In this document: positions 46,894-59,762 of the stretch, piece by piece
How the letters are laid out: each line of letters starts with the position of its first letter
How positions within the stretch are numbered: position 1 is the stretch's first letter
NCBI GenBank assembly: GCA_003952965.2
Contig: CM025849.1
Span: 1,358,159-1,422,158, forward strand
Reading direction: 5' to 3'
Origin: Morella rubra
Taxonomy: Eukaryota > Streptophyta > Magnoliopsida > Fagales > Myricaceae
Length of the DNA stretch: 64,000 nucleotides
Made by a program: the position numbers and the translations under genes
Notes under the pieces: model-generated
Told to the model about the DNA's origin: nothing
The model's input: only the letters and a program-made list of their open reading frames with translations
Database searches by the model: none

Positions 46894-48107
46894 GGCGATC
46901 TAAAGCGAATCCATGATCCGAGGATTCTAATCAGGCCCAAAGGCCTAAAATTTCAAGAAAGGCCGTACATGGCGGAGGAGAAGCGGTGAAACAGAAACAC
47001 CGCCCCTTGATTTGTCTTCCTCTAACACGCCAGCTACAGGTTAGCGGCCGAAGTCGCCTGGCCAAAAATGGAGGAGTACAACGGCAGATAGGTTTGACCC
47101 AAAGAATAGAAGATCATTGCAGTACTTGAAGTAGCCGCTGTGGAACTTTTCTGAAGCCTCCCGACCGGAAAATTCCAGCACCCACACCCTCGTCTTTCTG
47201 AATTCCAGCACCCACCCCCTCCTAAATTGTTCTTTGTAAATATGATATGTAAAGTCCTCATTTGACCTTGCAAAACATCTTCAAAGCCAATAAACCACTT
47301 CAAAGTTTGACCAAAAATAAGAAAACAACTTCAATCCCATATAAAGAAAAGAAACACGCCAAGACTATGCAACTTTGAAAGAGAGTTTGGAATCTGACCG
47401 CGTGAGACCAAGATATTCGAAGATGGGGGGGAATATTACCCCTTATGTACTTGCCTATTATTGGAATTAAAAAATTCTCATAATACACTGACAAGCACCA
47501 AGAATTCATTTGTTTATAAAAAAAAAAAAAAAAATCATTTGACCTAAATATATTTCTGAGTCTCTGACCATGAGTTTGCTCTTTAGTTTAAGTTTATTTG
47601 ACCCGACTTTTTACACGTTTCTCATCTAGTTGGGTCTAGTTTTTTTTTAAGTATAATAAGAAGGACGTATTACTAGAGCGGGGAGAATATACAACAAAAC
47701 CGCACGATCAAGGAGGGTCAAAACCCACATACATTTAAGGATCGTTATGCAGCAGCTCATGAGACGGGGACAAACATCCATCAAAAGATCAGGAAGCCAG
47801 TCCAACGAACAGTGTGGGAAATATCCGATTCCACCCCCCACCCATTTATGTTCATGAACTGCCTTGCACTTGCCCCAGGAGATCTACACGTTCCGTTCCA
47901 AGAAGTAAACCCACAGCAGTAAACCTTCATCTTGGCCGTTGGATATAGGAAGGTTTATCTGAGCCGTGTCTTTGCTTTTCTTTGAACGAGTGTTCTTTGG
48001 ACCGAATCTTTTCCCCCCTTGACAGTATCATTTTCGCCGTTGCTCAAGACTCTTTCCGTGCATGATCTTTCCTCTGCAACGCAGAAGAAAAATATCAGAA
48101 TAATCAA
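46894..48107. other. Spacer and promoter region of alpha-SNAP
   Basis: No gene is recognised. A poly(A) run lies at 47520-47534. The last roughly 100 bases before 48108 are the probable 5' UTR of the SNAP gene. Confidence 0.4.
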
Positions 48108-51100
48108 ATGGGAGATCAGATAGCGAGAGCAGAAGAATTCGACAAGAAAGCAGAGAAGAAGCTCAGCGGCTGGGGATTGTTCGGCTCCAAATATGAAGAC
48201 GCCGCCGATCTCTTCGATAAGGCTGCCAATTCCTTCAAGCTCGCCAAATCCTGTATGTCTATTATACATTTATGTATCGTTTACTTTTGCTAATTTTTTT
48301 GTCTGTTTTCTGGGAAGGAATCGGGCAAACATGAATAGGAACGGAAAATGTGTATCTTTGTGACAAATGGGTCGTGTGTCAAGTTCACATTTTTTTCCCT
48401 CTGACCCTTTAATCTGGTCGTTGGAGATTCGAATGACCCGATATGGAAGTGTTGATCAGTGATTCTCTTTCTCCTTTGGGAATATGCTCAAATGAGTAGT
48501 ATCTTTCCATTCTTTATTCAGGAACTTTCAGGAGGAGGGGTGTTTCAGATTTTGTTCTGGTTGGGGAAGACGCTTTTGCGGTTTTGATATGATATGAGTT
48601 TTTTGGTTTCGGTTCTTGGTAGGAAGCTTGTAAGTTTGATCTATAATGGGGATTCTTAATTGATTGGGTTGGGGTGGATCAGTATGACTAGTGAATCATT
48701 TGACTTTGACATAATTTGGCTTTTAGATGTGAAATTCGAGGGAATGGAGTTTGGAGATGATTCTGGAGGACTGAATTGGATTGTTTTATGAAGAATTTGG
48801 CAAGTGTGAAAACTCCACACTTTGCCCAATCTTTGTGATAGTTGAAAGTTTCATGATCGAAGGAAACAAAATTAGCCAGTCAAGTTTGAAGCTCCCTTAT
48901 GAAATATATCTTTTTGACTTTTCACTTACAATCTCTATCTTATCGGCCTTCACTGATGTTGTCAGTGTTATGGAGATGTTCCCTTGATTGCATCCTTAGA
49001 AGTATATCAGATCAATATGGTACTTTAGCAGTCATGTGATCAGTATGAACAGACATATCGAGAGTGGCATGCACATATTGAGAGTTGCTGATCTCAATGA
49101 ATGTTCTTGCTTTTCAGGGGATAAGGCTGGATCAACCTATGTAAAGTTGGCAAACTGTCATTTGAAGGTAGGTACTTATATATTTGGGGTTAAGCATGGT
49201 TACATAAGTTTTATTGTATTATTTTTAACCTCTTCTTTTGATTTACTATTTAATTTGTTCCAATCGTGTCCCATGCTTTTGTGCTTATAGTTGGAAAGCA
49301 AACATGAAGCTGCCCAAGCTTACGTTGATGCTGCTCATTGCTATAAGAAAACATCTGCGAATGGTATGTATTTTGATGGCTTTCATGCATGATGTTTGTA
49401 ATAAACATGTCACCGTGATAATATATTCCCTCCTTTGGTTGGTGTCTCACTCAAGTCAATTTCGATTTCCTGGCATGATAATTCCATACCTTTAGCGATG
49501 CACTATCCAGTTGCAAATCAATGGAAGGGGTGGTAGATCTTACCTTCAGTAGAAACAAAGAAAAAGACATAGTGGACATATGTGTTTGTAAGATTGATGT
49601 TTTAAATGATGAGAGTTTTTTATATAAGGTATTGGAACTGGAGTCTTTTTCCCACTTTAGATGTTTACTTCCATATGTTATTGCCTTTCTACTGTTTTGT
49701 ACTGCCTTATATGGATTGAGGAAATAGCTTTCTGGCTATATTTCTTTCCTTTCTGTTTTTATTATCTGCTAATTTGTTTCTCTTCCAATTTAACGGCATC
49801 TTACTGTCTTGTATCTCAAATTATTTTCTTTATGCAGAGGCCATAGCTTGCTTAGAGCTAGCAGTAAACCTGTTTTGTGAAAATGGAAGGCTCAGCATGG
49901 CTGCAAGATACTTCAAGGCACTTTTAACTTGGCTTTGATACTGAATTTTTTATTAAGTCTTCTTTTTTCCTACTTTGTACGTCATTCTGAAGTCTCCAGT
50001 TTTGGGTTTTATTGCTAGGCAGTTCTTTCTCTTTTCCATTGATTCTTGCAACAATTTCGAGCTTTCTACGCAGAAGAAATTGATCTTGGAGTGCTCTTGG
50101 TGTTACATGTTCGAGATCATTTTTGGAGATGATGTAGTAATAAACATGAATATTACCTGAATTTGGAATATCTGTTTCCCTGTGCAGGAAATTGCTGAAT
50201 TGTATGAGACCGAACAGAACATTGAGCAAGCAATTGTTTACTTTGAAAAGGCAGCTGATTTCTTCCAAAATGAAGAAGTAACAACTTCTGCCAACCAGTG
50301 CAAGCAGAAAGTAGCACAATTTGCTGCTCAGCTAGAACAGTAAGCCCGCAATCCTTCTCAAATATTTTACTCTTAGGACTGACTGTCTATGGGTTCAGCT
50401 TATGGTAAAAAGTTGTTCCCTGGGATATTGTTTACATGCTTTAGATCCATCTCATTCTATGCGTTTGTATGCATTGAATTTTGTTCGCACCAAGCTGTTT
50501 CATATTAGAAAGAAGAATAATCAGAGATGGGTTTTCTCAATATTATTCTTAGAATTATCGCAATGCCAGTGCATCTTGGATTTTTCACAACCCGATGTAT
50601 CATGATATGCAGCTGAGATTTATTTGATACATTTATTCCAATTTCATAAAAATTGCAGTGTTTTACTCTTATTTTCTGCTTATAGAAGATCTAGAGAATT
50701 TAGTATCATCTATGAAGTACAAACTTCCTTGTACGTTGTTATGGTGCTTTCACTTTGATAAGGGTATATTCTGAAACCCTTTAATTTTGTATGGAAGGGA
50801 CATCATCATTCAGGGCCATATGAATAGTTTGCTTGTTATATTTCTGTAGGTACCAGAAATCGATCGAGATTTATGAAGAGATAGCACGACAGTCACTCAA
50901 TAACAACTTGCTGAAGTATGGAGTTAAAGGACATCTTCTCAATGCTGGCATTTGCCAACTCTGCAAAGCCGATGTTGTGGCCATTAACAATGCATTGGAG
51001 CGATATCAGGTCTGAATTTGGCCTTAGTTCAGCATCCAACATTCTACCCTTTGGGTCAACTAAAATTACAAATGCCACATTTGCTTTTGCAGGAATTGGA

Positions 51101-51751
51101 TCCAACGTTTTCTGGAACACGTGAATATAGATTCATAGCGGTGGGTTACAGATTTCTTATCCTAGTCTATTTCGCATTATTTTCTTCAGGGGCTTTTGTT
51201 TGAAGGGATAGATATCTTTTATTCAGTTGTTACTGGGGTTGGTTGAACGAGTTCAATTGTTCAATTGTTGATATCAGTGTAATGTTGTTGATCCTTTTTT
51301 CTTGCCCTTTGGCATAGTAGTTTGCTTTTTTATTAGAGTAACGTGCTATATGTAGCGTCATATCTGCCTTCTTTACATCATCAAGAAATATCTCTTCTTG
51401 GAGATAAGAGAACCTTGACAAAGTTGTTGTCTTTGTACCAGGATATTGCTGCTGCAGTTGACGAGGAAGATGTTGTGAAGTTCACTGATGTCGTCAAAGA
51501 ATTTGACAGCATGACTCCACTGGTACAACTCTAACCAGCATTGAAACAGCCCTTCGAAACTCTTTCCTTAAAATAGAGGAACTTTTAAGGGATTCTTCCG
51601 TCTTTCCCCAATAAAGAACTGTATATTAATGTCCTAATATTTTCCAACCGCTTGCAATAACTGTTTGTAGGATTCCTGGAAGACTAACCTTCTGTTGAGG
51701 GTGAAGGAAAAGCTGAAGGCGAAAGAACTGGAAGAAGATGATCTGACCTGA
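48108..51751 (+). CDS. ASNAP2: Alpha-soluble NSF attachment protein (alpha-SNAP), 9 exons, 289 aa
   Basis: Adaptor that binds SNARE complexes and recruits and activates the NSF ATPase to disassemble them after membrane fusion; cytosolic and peripheral membrane. Exons: 48108-48252, 49118-49167, 49291-49363, 49838-49917, 50188-50339, 50850-51009, 51093-51140, 51442-51522 and 51671-51751, totalling 870 bp and fully in phase. It starts [20 protein letters not shown]; the TPR-like helices include [43 protein letters not shown] and [19 protein letters not shown]. It ends KELEEDDLT, the conserved NSF-activating tail, so it is the wild-type form rather than a C-terminal variant. Intron 4 begins GC instead of GT (AAG/GCACTT at 49918) and ends TGCAG; all other introns are GT-AG. 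The assigned symbol is by family; paralogue identity is not certain. Confidence 0.95.
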
Positions 51752-53805
51752 AATGCTATATATCTAAAAATTCAGGGTTTCGCTTTTGTTCTGGATGTTA
51801 ACAGTGTAGGTTGTGAGTGTGTCGAGTTACACTTTGGGTATTGTTCACAGTGGGTATGCTTGAGTTTGTAATTGGATTTATGGCCTGGTGTTTCCTTTTG
51901 CCGGTTTTCTTGATAACGTACATGTGAGAAAAGAATGAGGACTCCAAGTGGAGACTGCAATTGAATTATATAGCTGAGCTTTCATTATCACATACCTTTA
52001 AACCACCCATATAATAAGCTGGCCATCGGTTATTAGCCCTGTACCTCACCGAAATATCCACCCACACAACCTTCTCTCTCTCTCTGTTTTCCGGCCATAT
52101 GACGATTGGCTGAACTGAATTCCTTGTTAGTCGTAACCTTGATTTCTGGTGACTGGCTCATATTGACTTCTAGAAGTAGACAGCTGCACTTGCTTCCTTT
52201 TGAGAGTTGAACTACTCATCAATTAATTGACAATTATTTTCTATTTAATTTTCGTTTTTATTAGAGTCTGAAGCAAGTTGCCCTCTGCACTCAACCCTGC
52301 GCGAACACGTTTAACGTTAAAGCACGAAAGTAGCTGTCGGTTGCTGTCTCCACTACACTTTAGTATACGAAAAGTTAAATTAGGAAGATAAAATGTTGAA
52401 TTAATTATTTTACAAATATCTTTTCTTCGATTCACAAAAAGCCTCTTCGCAAGCTATTTGTGAAGTAGACACAAAGATAATATTTCTTTTATGCAAACCA
52501 GCTGATGATTGACTCCCATTTATATTGAACTCAAACTGAAAATTATTTGCTTCTCCAATTGCAGCAAGTTAACGCAACAATTTGTGCGCGTTTGCAAGTC
52601 TGGTATAATTGCTATAAATATTCTCTCCACTTGGAAAGCCAGCTGCGAGCAAGGGCTTTCTGATCCGTTTCTCATTGACACAAACCATATTCCTCGGAAC
52701 CTGTGGCTATGGTTGACGTGAAGAGTGGTAGTCTTCCATTGCCTTAACGACCAGAACGACGTCGATCTTGTGGGTTCATCAATTCTAGCGGGACGCGAAA
52801 GCGAAAGCTTATGGTCAGGCCTATCTCCTCTACACACTTCGGCATCTTAGGTCGTCTCTGACCCTTCGTTGTGTGTTCGTGTATAAGTAGTTTCTCTGTT
52901 TGAGCCTAAAATTCAGGGTTTCGCAATTTTGATTTTGCCGGAGTAAAAGAAACTACACAGCGAGAATAATTTCCACCAAGTAATGGTTATTTGTCATTCA
53001 TTGATTAGAGCCTCGGAGAGAGGAAACCCATTTTCAGGAGAAGCTTCTTCAAGTCTCTTCAGTTTCTCCATTATTCCAAAGGTATGTGTTTGCTCCACTT
53101 GCTTTTGTCCACAAGCTTTTAGATCTCTCGTATTTCTTTGTTTAGCAAGAAATTGCGGGTGGTTTTGTTTTTTATTTTTAACGTTGTTTCGCGAAAACTC
53201 TCCATGAATTGATTGTTCTTTTAGGATCAGTTTAGGTTTTGTAGAATGACAAAATTGCTTGTATGGAGAAGCTCTGGGGTTTGATCAGAATAAGAGCTGA
53301 ACAAGTGAGCGTCTTGCTCTTTTGTATCAAATCCTCACTTTGGGTAATTTAATTTTCATCTGCTTCAATTTCTATATGTCAAACTTCAGTTTTGGTTTGT
53401 GATTGTTGTTCTTTGGAGAGCTTCTTGCGATATAGTCTTCAATTACAGAGAGATGCCCTCAATCTTGTATCATTGGTCGACAGGTGTCTGTTTGCAAACA
53501 AAAATTTCAAGCTTTAAAATTTTAACACAATAAAAAATTACAATATAATCTCTCTTTCATCAAATCATTACTTTTCACTATAATAAATATGCACTTTTTC
53601 ACTTCATAGATCCCAAAATTTTACAAACTTCTGCACGCTATCTAAAACAATATTCTTCAGACTTGCGGACTAAATTCTGATAATGTTTAACTTGGGATTC
53701 AAAACACAGGACGAAACAGCTAACGTATAGCTTTCTTTCCAGTGTCCTTTCTCTCCTTGATGCTACAGTGAGGGTCGACAAGGCTTGAGTTGTGTTTGCA
53801 TTGAG
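51752..53805. other. Spacer between alpha-SNAP and the PLAC8 pseudogene
   Basis: 3' UTR of alpha-SNAP, then no recognisable gene. 52900-53800 may contain the non-coding leader of the PLAC8 gene. Confidence 0.4.
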
Positions 53806-54652
53806 AATGGTTTCAACAGATAATGGCCGTCAGAATGAGGAAATCGAGGAAGCTAAAGTGAAGGGTGAAATTCCTCTTCAAATATCATCGTCTCAAAGGA
53901 CACTACTAGAGCAAGAAAACCCGCAAAGAAGGTTGCCAGATACCTAAACTTCTCCTCTTAATAGAATAAGGCTCCTGAAGTTTGGCTCCGCATCTGCCAA
54001 ATTCAAGCGGATTGCAAACGAGAGAGATCAGATCTCACGCTCCGTGGCTTCAAGTGGTCATCATTTCCGAGAACGCCTTAATGGGGTTAGTCATCGGAAA
54101 GTTGATTGGTGTTCAATAGTGAGAATGGGCAAAGAATGGATTAGAAACCCAATGAACATGGCGCTGTTTTTGTGGATCACCTGTGTTGCTGTTTCAGGTG
54201 CCTTCCTATTCCTCGTTATGACCGGAATGTTAAGCGGTGTGCTGCACAAGAAGTCCCAAAGGGATGCTTGGTTTGAAGTAAATAATCAAATTCTTAATGC
54301 GCTGTTTACTCTTATGTGTTTGTACCAGCATCCAATACGGATCTACCACCTTTTACTTCTATGCAGATGGGAACCAGAAGACATTTCCAAACTGAGAAAG
54401 AGTTACTGCAAGCATGGGACCTACAAGCCCCATGATTGGGTACATATGATGGTTGTCATTGTTCTGCTCCAGCTAAATTGTTTTGCTCAATATGCGCTTT
54501 GTGGTCTAAACTTGGGGTACAAGAGATCTCAACGACCAGCCATAGTTGTGCAATACCAGAATTCTCAAATCAGCAGTTTATTTTCTCAATCCATTATGTT
54601 GTCTCTTTTCTCTTGTTCTCTTTTTCCGAAAGTGGGGGATGATTTGTCGTAA
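53806..54652 (+). pseudogene. PLAC8-family membrane protein, nonsense and C-terminal truncation
   Basis: The frame starting at 53806 (MVSTDNGRQNEEIEEAKVKG) meets a TAA at 53945-53947 in the phrase RRLPDT-stop-TSPLNRIRLLKFG and then stays open in the same frame to 54652. The body has the typical arrangement: a basic juxtamembrane part (FRERLNGVSHRKVDW), a hydrophobic segment (ALFLWITCVAVSGAFLFLVM), then SQRDAWFEVNNQILNALFT, CRWEPEDISKLRKSYCKHGT and QYALCGLNLGYKRSQRPAI. At that point (about 54546) family similarity stops abruptly, and the C-terminal half with the second membrane segment is missing. The adjoining bases soon enter the isomerase fragment on the other strand. Two lesions make it a pseudogene. 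Confidence 0.8.
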
Positions 54653-54881
54653 GCCCATACCTCTAGATATCTTGTTAGCAATGTCGAAGTACTGAAATTG
54701 AATCCCTCCACTGGTTTTCCTTTAGTACGAGATGCTTGAAGTTGCTTTCTGACTCGAGTAGCCAGGGACTGCATTCTCAAATACGACCACGATATGATAA
54801 GGAATATGAAAAAGTGGTCAAGTAGCCGTAAATTGCTAAATGGACTAAAGATAATGTCAGCAAAAAAGAACAAATTATTCA

Positions 54882-55809
<928 letters not shown>

Positions 55810-56821
55810 ATCTCAAACCGGGATTGGATTCGATGCTAAGTTGATTCGGTACGAAGTGTGTAAAGAGAGGGCTGAGATTTTAAATCTCAGATGATGGTCA
55901 AGAAATGGACACCTCATTTAATGAGATGGGAGGGAAAATAAAGTCGAAAAACTCGACTTGGCTCGGCTAAACAGTCGGCTTGTTTTTTTTTAAACTTTCT
56001 TTTTTTCCTTGCCTATCTTCCTCAACACGCAAGAGGGAACGCAGTTTTTTTTTGCTTGAAACGTGGCACCAGGTTTAAAAAACCTCTCTCTCTCCAAATT
56101 GAAGTCCAAAATTTTTTTCCCCAAAATCTGCCGCGCGTTCGTCTTCATCCTCTCCCCCAAACGATATGGACATAATCGAGGCTCCAATCTCAATCGCCAA
56201 TTCCTCTTTAGGTAGTTTGGTAGTTTTTCTATCTTTCTTTTTCCTTTCTTTTGTTTTGGTTTCATTTTAATCGAAGTTTATTTGTTTCCCAGAAGCTTTG
56301 GTTTTCACTCTCAAGTTTGAATATATGAATGAAACCCATGTCATGGGTATTTAGAAAAATGATGGAACTCTTTCGAAATACGTAAATTTTGCTTATATCA
56401 TAATTCTGGGTCATAACTCTGTAGCTGCATTGTAGCTCGAATTTTTTTGTCCTTGCCTACGATTATAAGCATGAGCAATCTGCAATGTCTCCGATGTCTT
56501 TTTTATGAAATTAGTTAATTTAATGCTTTACCATGTATATTGCTGCCCCCTAATGACTTCCAACAATTCCTTTGGTTTATGTGTGTTTTATATGTGACAT
56601 TTTGGATATCAAGCCACATTATTGCCGAATTGAAGACAAAGAGCTTGATTTTTACAGTGATTTCAGTATTATAGTTCTTCGTGCTTGCTTCATAGCATGT
56701 CATTCTTAAATGACTAGTTGTCACTAAACTCTGCTTGCACTAATCTACCTTTTCTCATTGTTGTAAATTTAGAGTTGATTCTATGATAACGCTCGAGAAG
56801 AAACCATTAAACCTATTCTGA

Positions 56822-56991
56822 TGCACCCTTGCTGAAACTCCTAGAACTGTTGCCCATTGCATTGAATATGCCCACTTAATCAAATGGGATGAGGTAATAA
56901 ATTACTCAGTAATTTGTATTTTCCCTTTGCCAAATTGTTGATTTTTAAACTTATTTCTTATTTTTAGGTTCATAGTGGAAAGGCTTTTGAT
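56822..56991 (+). pseudogene. ECR1: Captured fragment of the RUB/NEDD8-activating enzyme subunit ECR1 (UBA3)
   Basis: Exon part 56822-56893 reads CTLAETPRTVAHCIEYAHLI then KWDE. An intact intron follows, 56894-56967 (GTAATAAAT to TTTTTAG), and then VHSGKAFD (56968-56991). This is the segment of the E1 catalytic subunit following its catalytic cysteine domain entry. The intron shows capture at DNA level. Similarity ends at KAFD; the ORF continuing to 57186 is of other or unknown origin, with a hydrophobic end. Confidence 0.8.
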
Positions 56992-57474
56992 TTGATGAAC
57001 CGGAAGATGTCCAACACTCTCAAGATGTCCAAGGACCCCCAAGATCTGGGTGCTGAAGGGCCAGAGTCAACCTCGATGCAGATATATTGTAAAATTCATT
57101 TTGTCACAAGATCTATTTTGGCTTGTCTCATCCCAATGCTGATAGTTTTCTTGGTCATCGGTTGCAGAGCATGTATTTTGAACTAGATGTATAGTTTGTA
57201 TTCTTGGTATTTTTTTTGGTAGAGCAGATCTGTAATATAAATGGCTCTTGCTTTTGTTAGACATTTTTAGTATAAAGTTGTGTTGGAATTCGAAGACCTC
57301 AGAGTAGTCCAATTTTCAACTTCGAAGGTTGATGTATGGCTCTTTCTAATTTTGGTGTCACTGTTTAGTTTCCGTTTGTTGTTTATGTGTAAGTATATAT
57401 ATGCCAATTGTGATATAAATATTGTTTCAAAATTAAATAGGAAAAAAAATAAAAGATAACCTTCGATATGTTAG

Positions 57475-57765
57475 AGGGCCTCGTGCGCGGGACGCCCTGG
57501 AAATTTCTAGGGTGTCCCTTGGATTGAGCTCTGCACGAGGCCCTGGAAAGACCAGGGCCTCGCGCAGGGCGCCCTAGGGAGGAAATTCCAGGGCCTCGCC
57601 CCTGGACTTTCCAGGCCCTCGCGCAGGGCGTCTTGGGAAGGAAATTCCAGGTCCTCGCCCCTGGACTTTCCAGGTCCTTGAGCGGGGGTCCCAGCGCGGG
57701 GCGCCCTGGGCTATTGGCCATGGAAATTCCAGGGTGTCCCTTGGTTTGAGCTTCATGCGAGCAGA
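57475..57765. repeat. GC-rich internal repeat block of the Pack-MULE
   Basis: Four to five diverged units contain 'cctggactttccagg', 'cctcgcgcagggcg' and 'ggaaattccaggg', with a period of about 70 bases. Many phrases are self-complementary (CCCTGGAAATTCCAGGG type), so a transcript would fold strongly. GC content is far above the flanks. Confidence 0.75.
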
Positions 57766-59762
57766 CTACTGCGTGCCAGTGCTTTGGAAATTGATAGATT
57801 TTATCCAGCAATTTCCAGTGAGCTCCGTGAATCTATTGGCCCTAGTAGCTAAAACTTCAATTCTCCCATGAATTCGAAAATAACAAAAGAGAAAGGAGAA
57901 CCCAATACAACTGATAACAAAAGAGAAAGGAGAATCCAAACTATCTACATACAATCCAACACTACTATGCACAAAAAATCAAATATTTTTCAAAAAGTAA
58001 ACCCAATACAACTGATGATCCTAGAAGTCGTCTAGGCTTCTATATCGTCCACATTGGGAATGCTCCTCATCATCGCTTGATACCTGGGAAGGAATAAAAA
58101 AAAAGAACATTTCTTACTTTGGTATGTAAGATGAAATTAAAGTAAAAAGGTATGAGAATGTACCTCTGAATCATCCTCTAATTGTAAGTGCCGAGCAATT
58201 GGTTGGGACACTGTAGTTATGACCCAGAATTGGCGATTGCAGCTATAGTAGTTATGACCCAGAATTATGATATAAGCAAAATTTACAGATTTCGAAAGAG
58301 TTCCATCATTTTTCTAAATACCCATGACATGGGTTTCATTCATATATTCAAACTTGAGAGTGAAAACCAAAACTTCTGGGAAACAAATAAACTTCGATTC
58401 AGATAAAACCAAAACAAAAGAGAGGAAAAAGAAAGATAGAAAAACTAACAAAGTACTTGAAGAGGAATTGGTGATTGAGATTGGAGACCTTGATTTTGTC
58501 CATATCGTTTGGGGGAGAGGATGAAGACGAACGGCGATAGATTTTGGGGGAAAAAATTTTGGACTTCAATTTGGAGAGAGAGAGGTTTTTTAAACCTGGT
58601 GCCATGTTTCAAGCAAAAAAAACTGACGTTCCCTCTTGCGTGTTGCAGGAAGATAGGCAGGAAAAAAAAAAGAAAGAAAAAAAAACAAGCCGACTGTTTA
58701 GCCGAGCCGAGTCGAGTTTTTAAACTTCAATTTTCCCTCCCACCTCATTAAATGAGGTGTCCATTTCTTGACCATCAGATCTGAGATTTAAAATCTCAGC
58801 CCTCTCTTTGCACACTTCGCACCGAATCAACTTAGCACCGAATCCAAGCCCATCTCAAACCTGCCCAATATTGTAAGCCTTTAATGATGGAAGCAGAAGG
58901 CTGAGAGAAGGCCGATTGCCGGAGAAGGTCTGTGAAACATGAACCAGCAGTGAGTATCCAACCGAAAATAAATCCAAGACTAATAGAGAGGCTGAAAGAA
59001 ACTCACTTTATGAGGAACAAGATGTGATGGAACATTCTCTTTACGTAACTCCTCTGCTATCTACATGGAAATGTTATTCGATCAAAGATTTGGATTTATA
59101 AATGGATGCTTGAACATAAGTCAGATGGAAACACATGCCCCAGTAGCATGAGAAATTCTTGTGAATTCTTGGCTTTTCATTTTTTTTTTATCATAAACTT
59201 CTGAGACAGACCGAAGTTACACACATGGAGAAAGAGAGAAACAAAAAAATCATGAGGTGATAAGGATTGCAAAGACATTCAGATCAAATACTGAAAATTC
59301 AAAGTTTCCAGAGGATAAAAGGCTCTACAAGTTGGTGAACTTGGTTATACAGAAAAAACAAAAAACAAAATTATTCCTCCTCTTTTGGTTGTTGGGGGAT
59401 TGGCTGGTAAATGATAGTTGAAAACCCTTCCTTCTCTGGATATGTTAAAAATAGAAGAACATCCTTGATAGGAGAGATCACATTACCACAAAACTTACCT
59501 TCCCATAAGCAAGGGCATCTGGCTGGGCAAAAAAGTTGGACATGAGCTCGTCATGGTTACTCACTGCCTCACCTTAAAAAGGAAAGAACCGAAAATTATC
59601 TACTGCACCACTTAAAAGTTCAGAGCGTCAGGATATGACCTTTAAACAAGCTATCACTGACAAAACATATGCTCTGAAAAGGTTGGTGTAGCTACCTTTC
59701 AGGTAAATAGGTTGCTGACTCCTCGCGATGCCAATAAAATCGCATGGGATCATTACACGTCC

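Larger units (their letters stand above)
55820..58851. mobile_element. Pack-MULE (non-autonomous Mutator-like element), 3032 bp
   Basis: Terminal inverted repeats of about 600 bp: the left arm (55820 to about 56434) matches the reverse complement of the right arm (about 58237-58851), with outer ends GGGATTGGATTCG and GGGCTTGGATTCG. It is flanked by a perfect 10-bp direct repeat ATCTCAAACC (55810-55819 and 58852-58861). Long inverted repeats with a 9-11-bp duplication define MULEs. No transposase is seen. The interior carries a host gene fragment (ECR1) and a GC-rich repeat block. It lies within an intron of the isomerase fragment. Confidence 0.93.
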
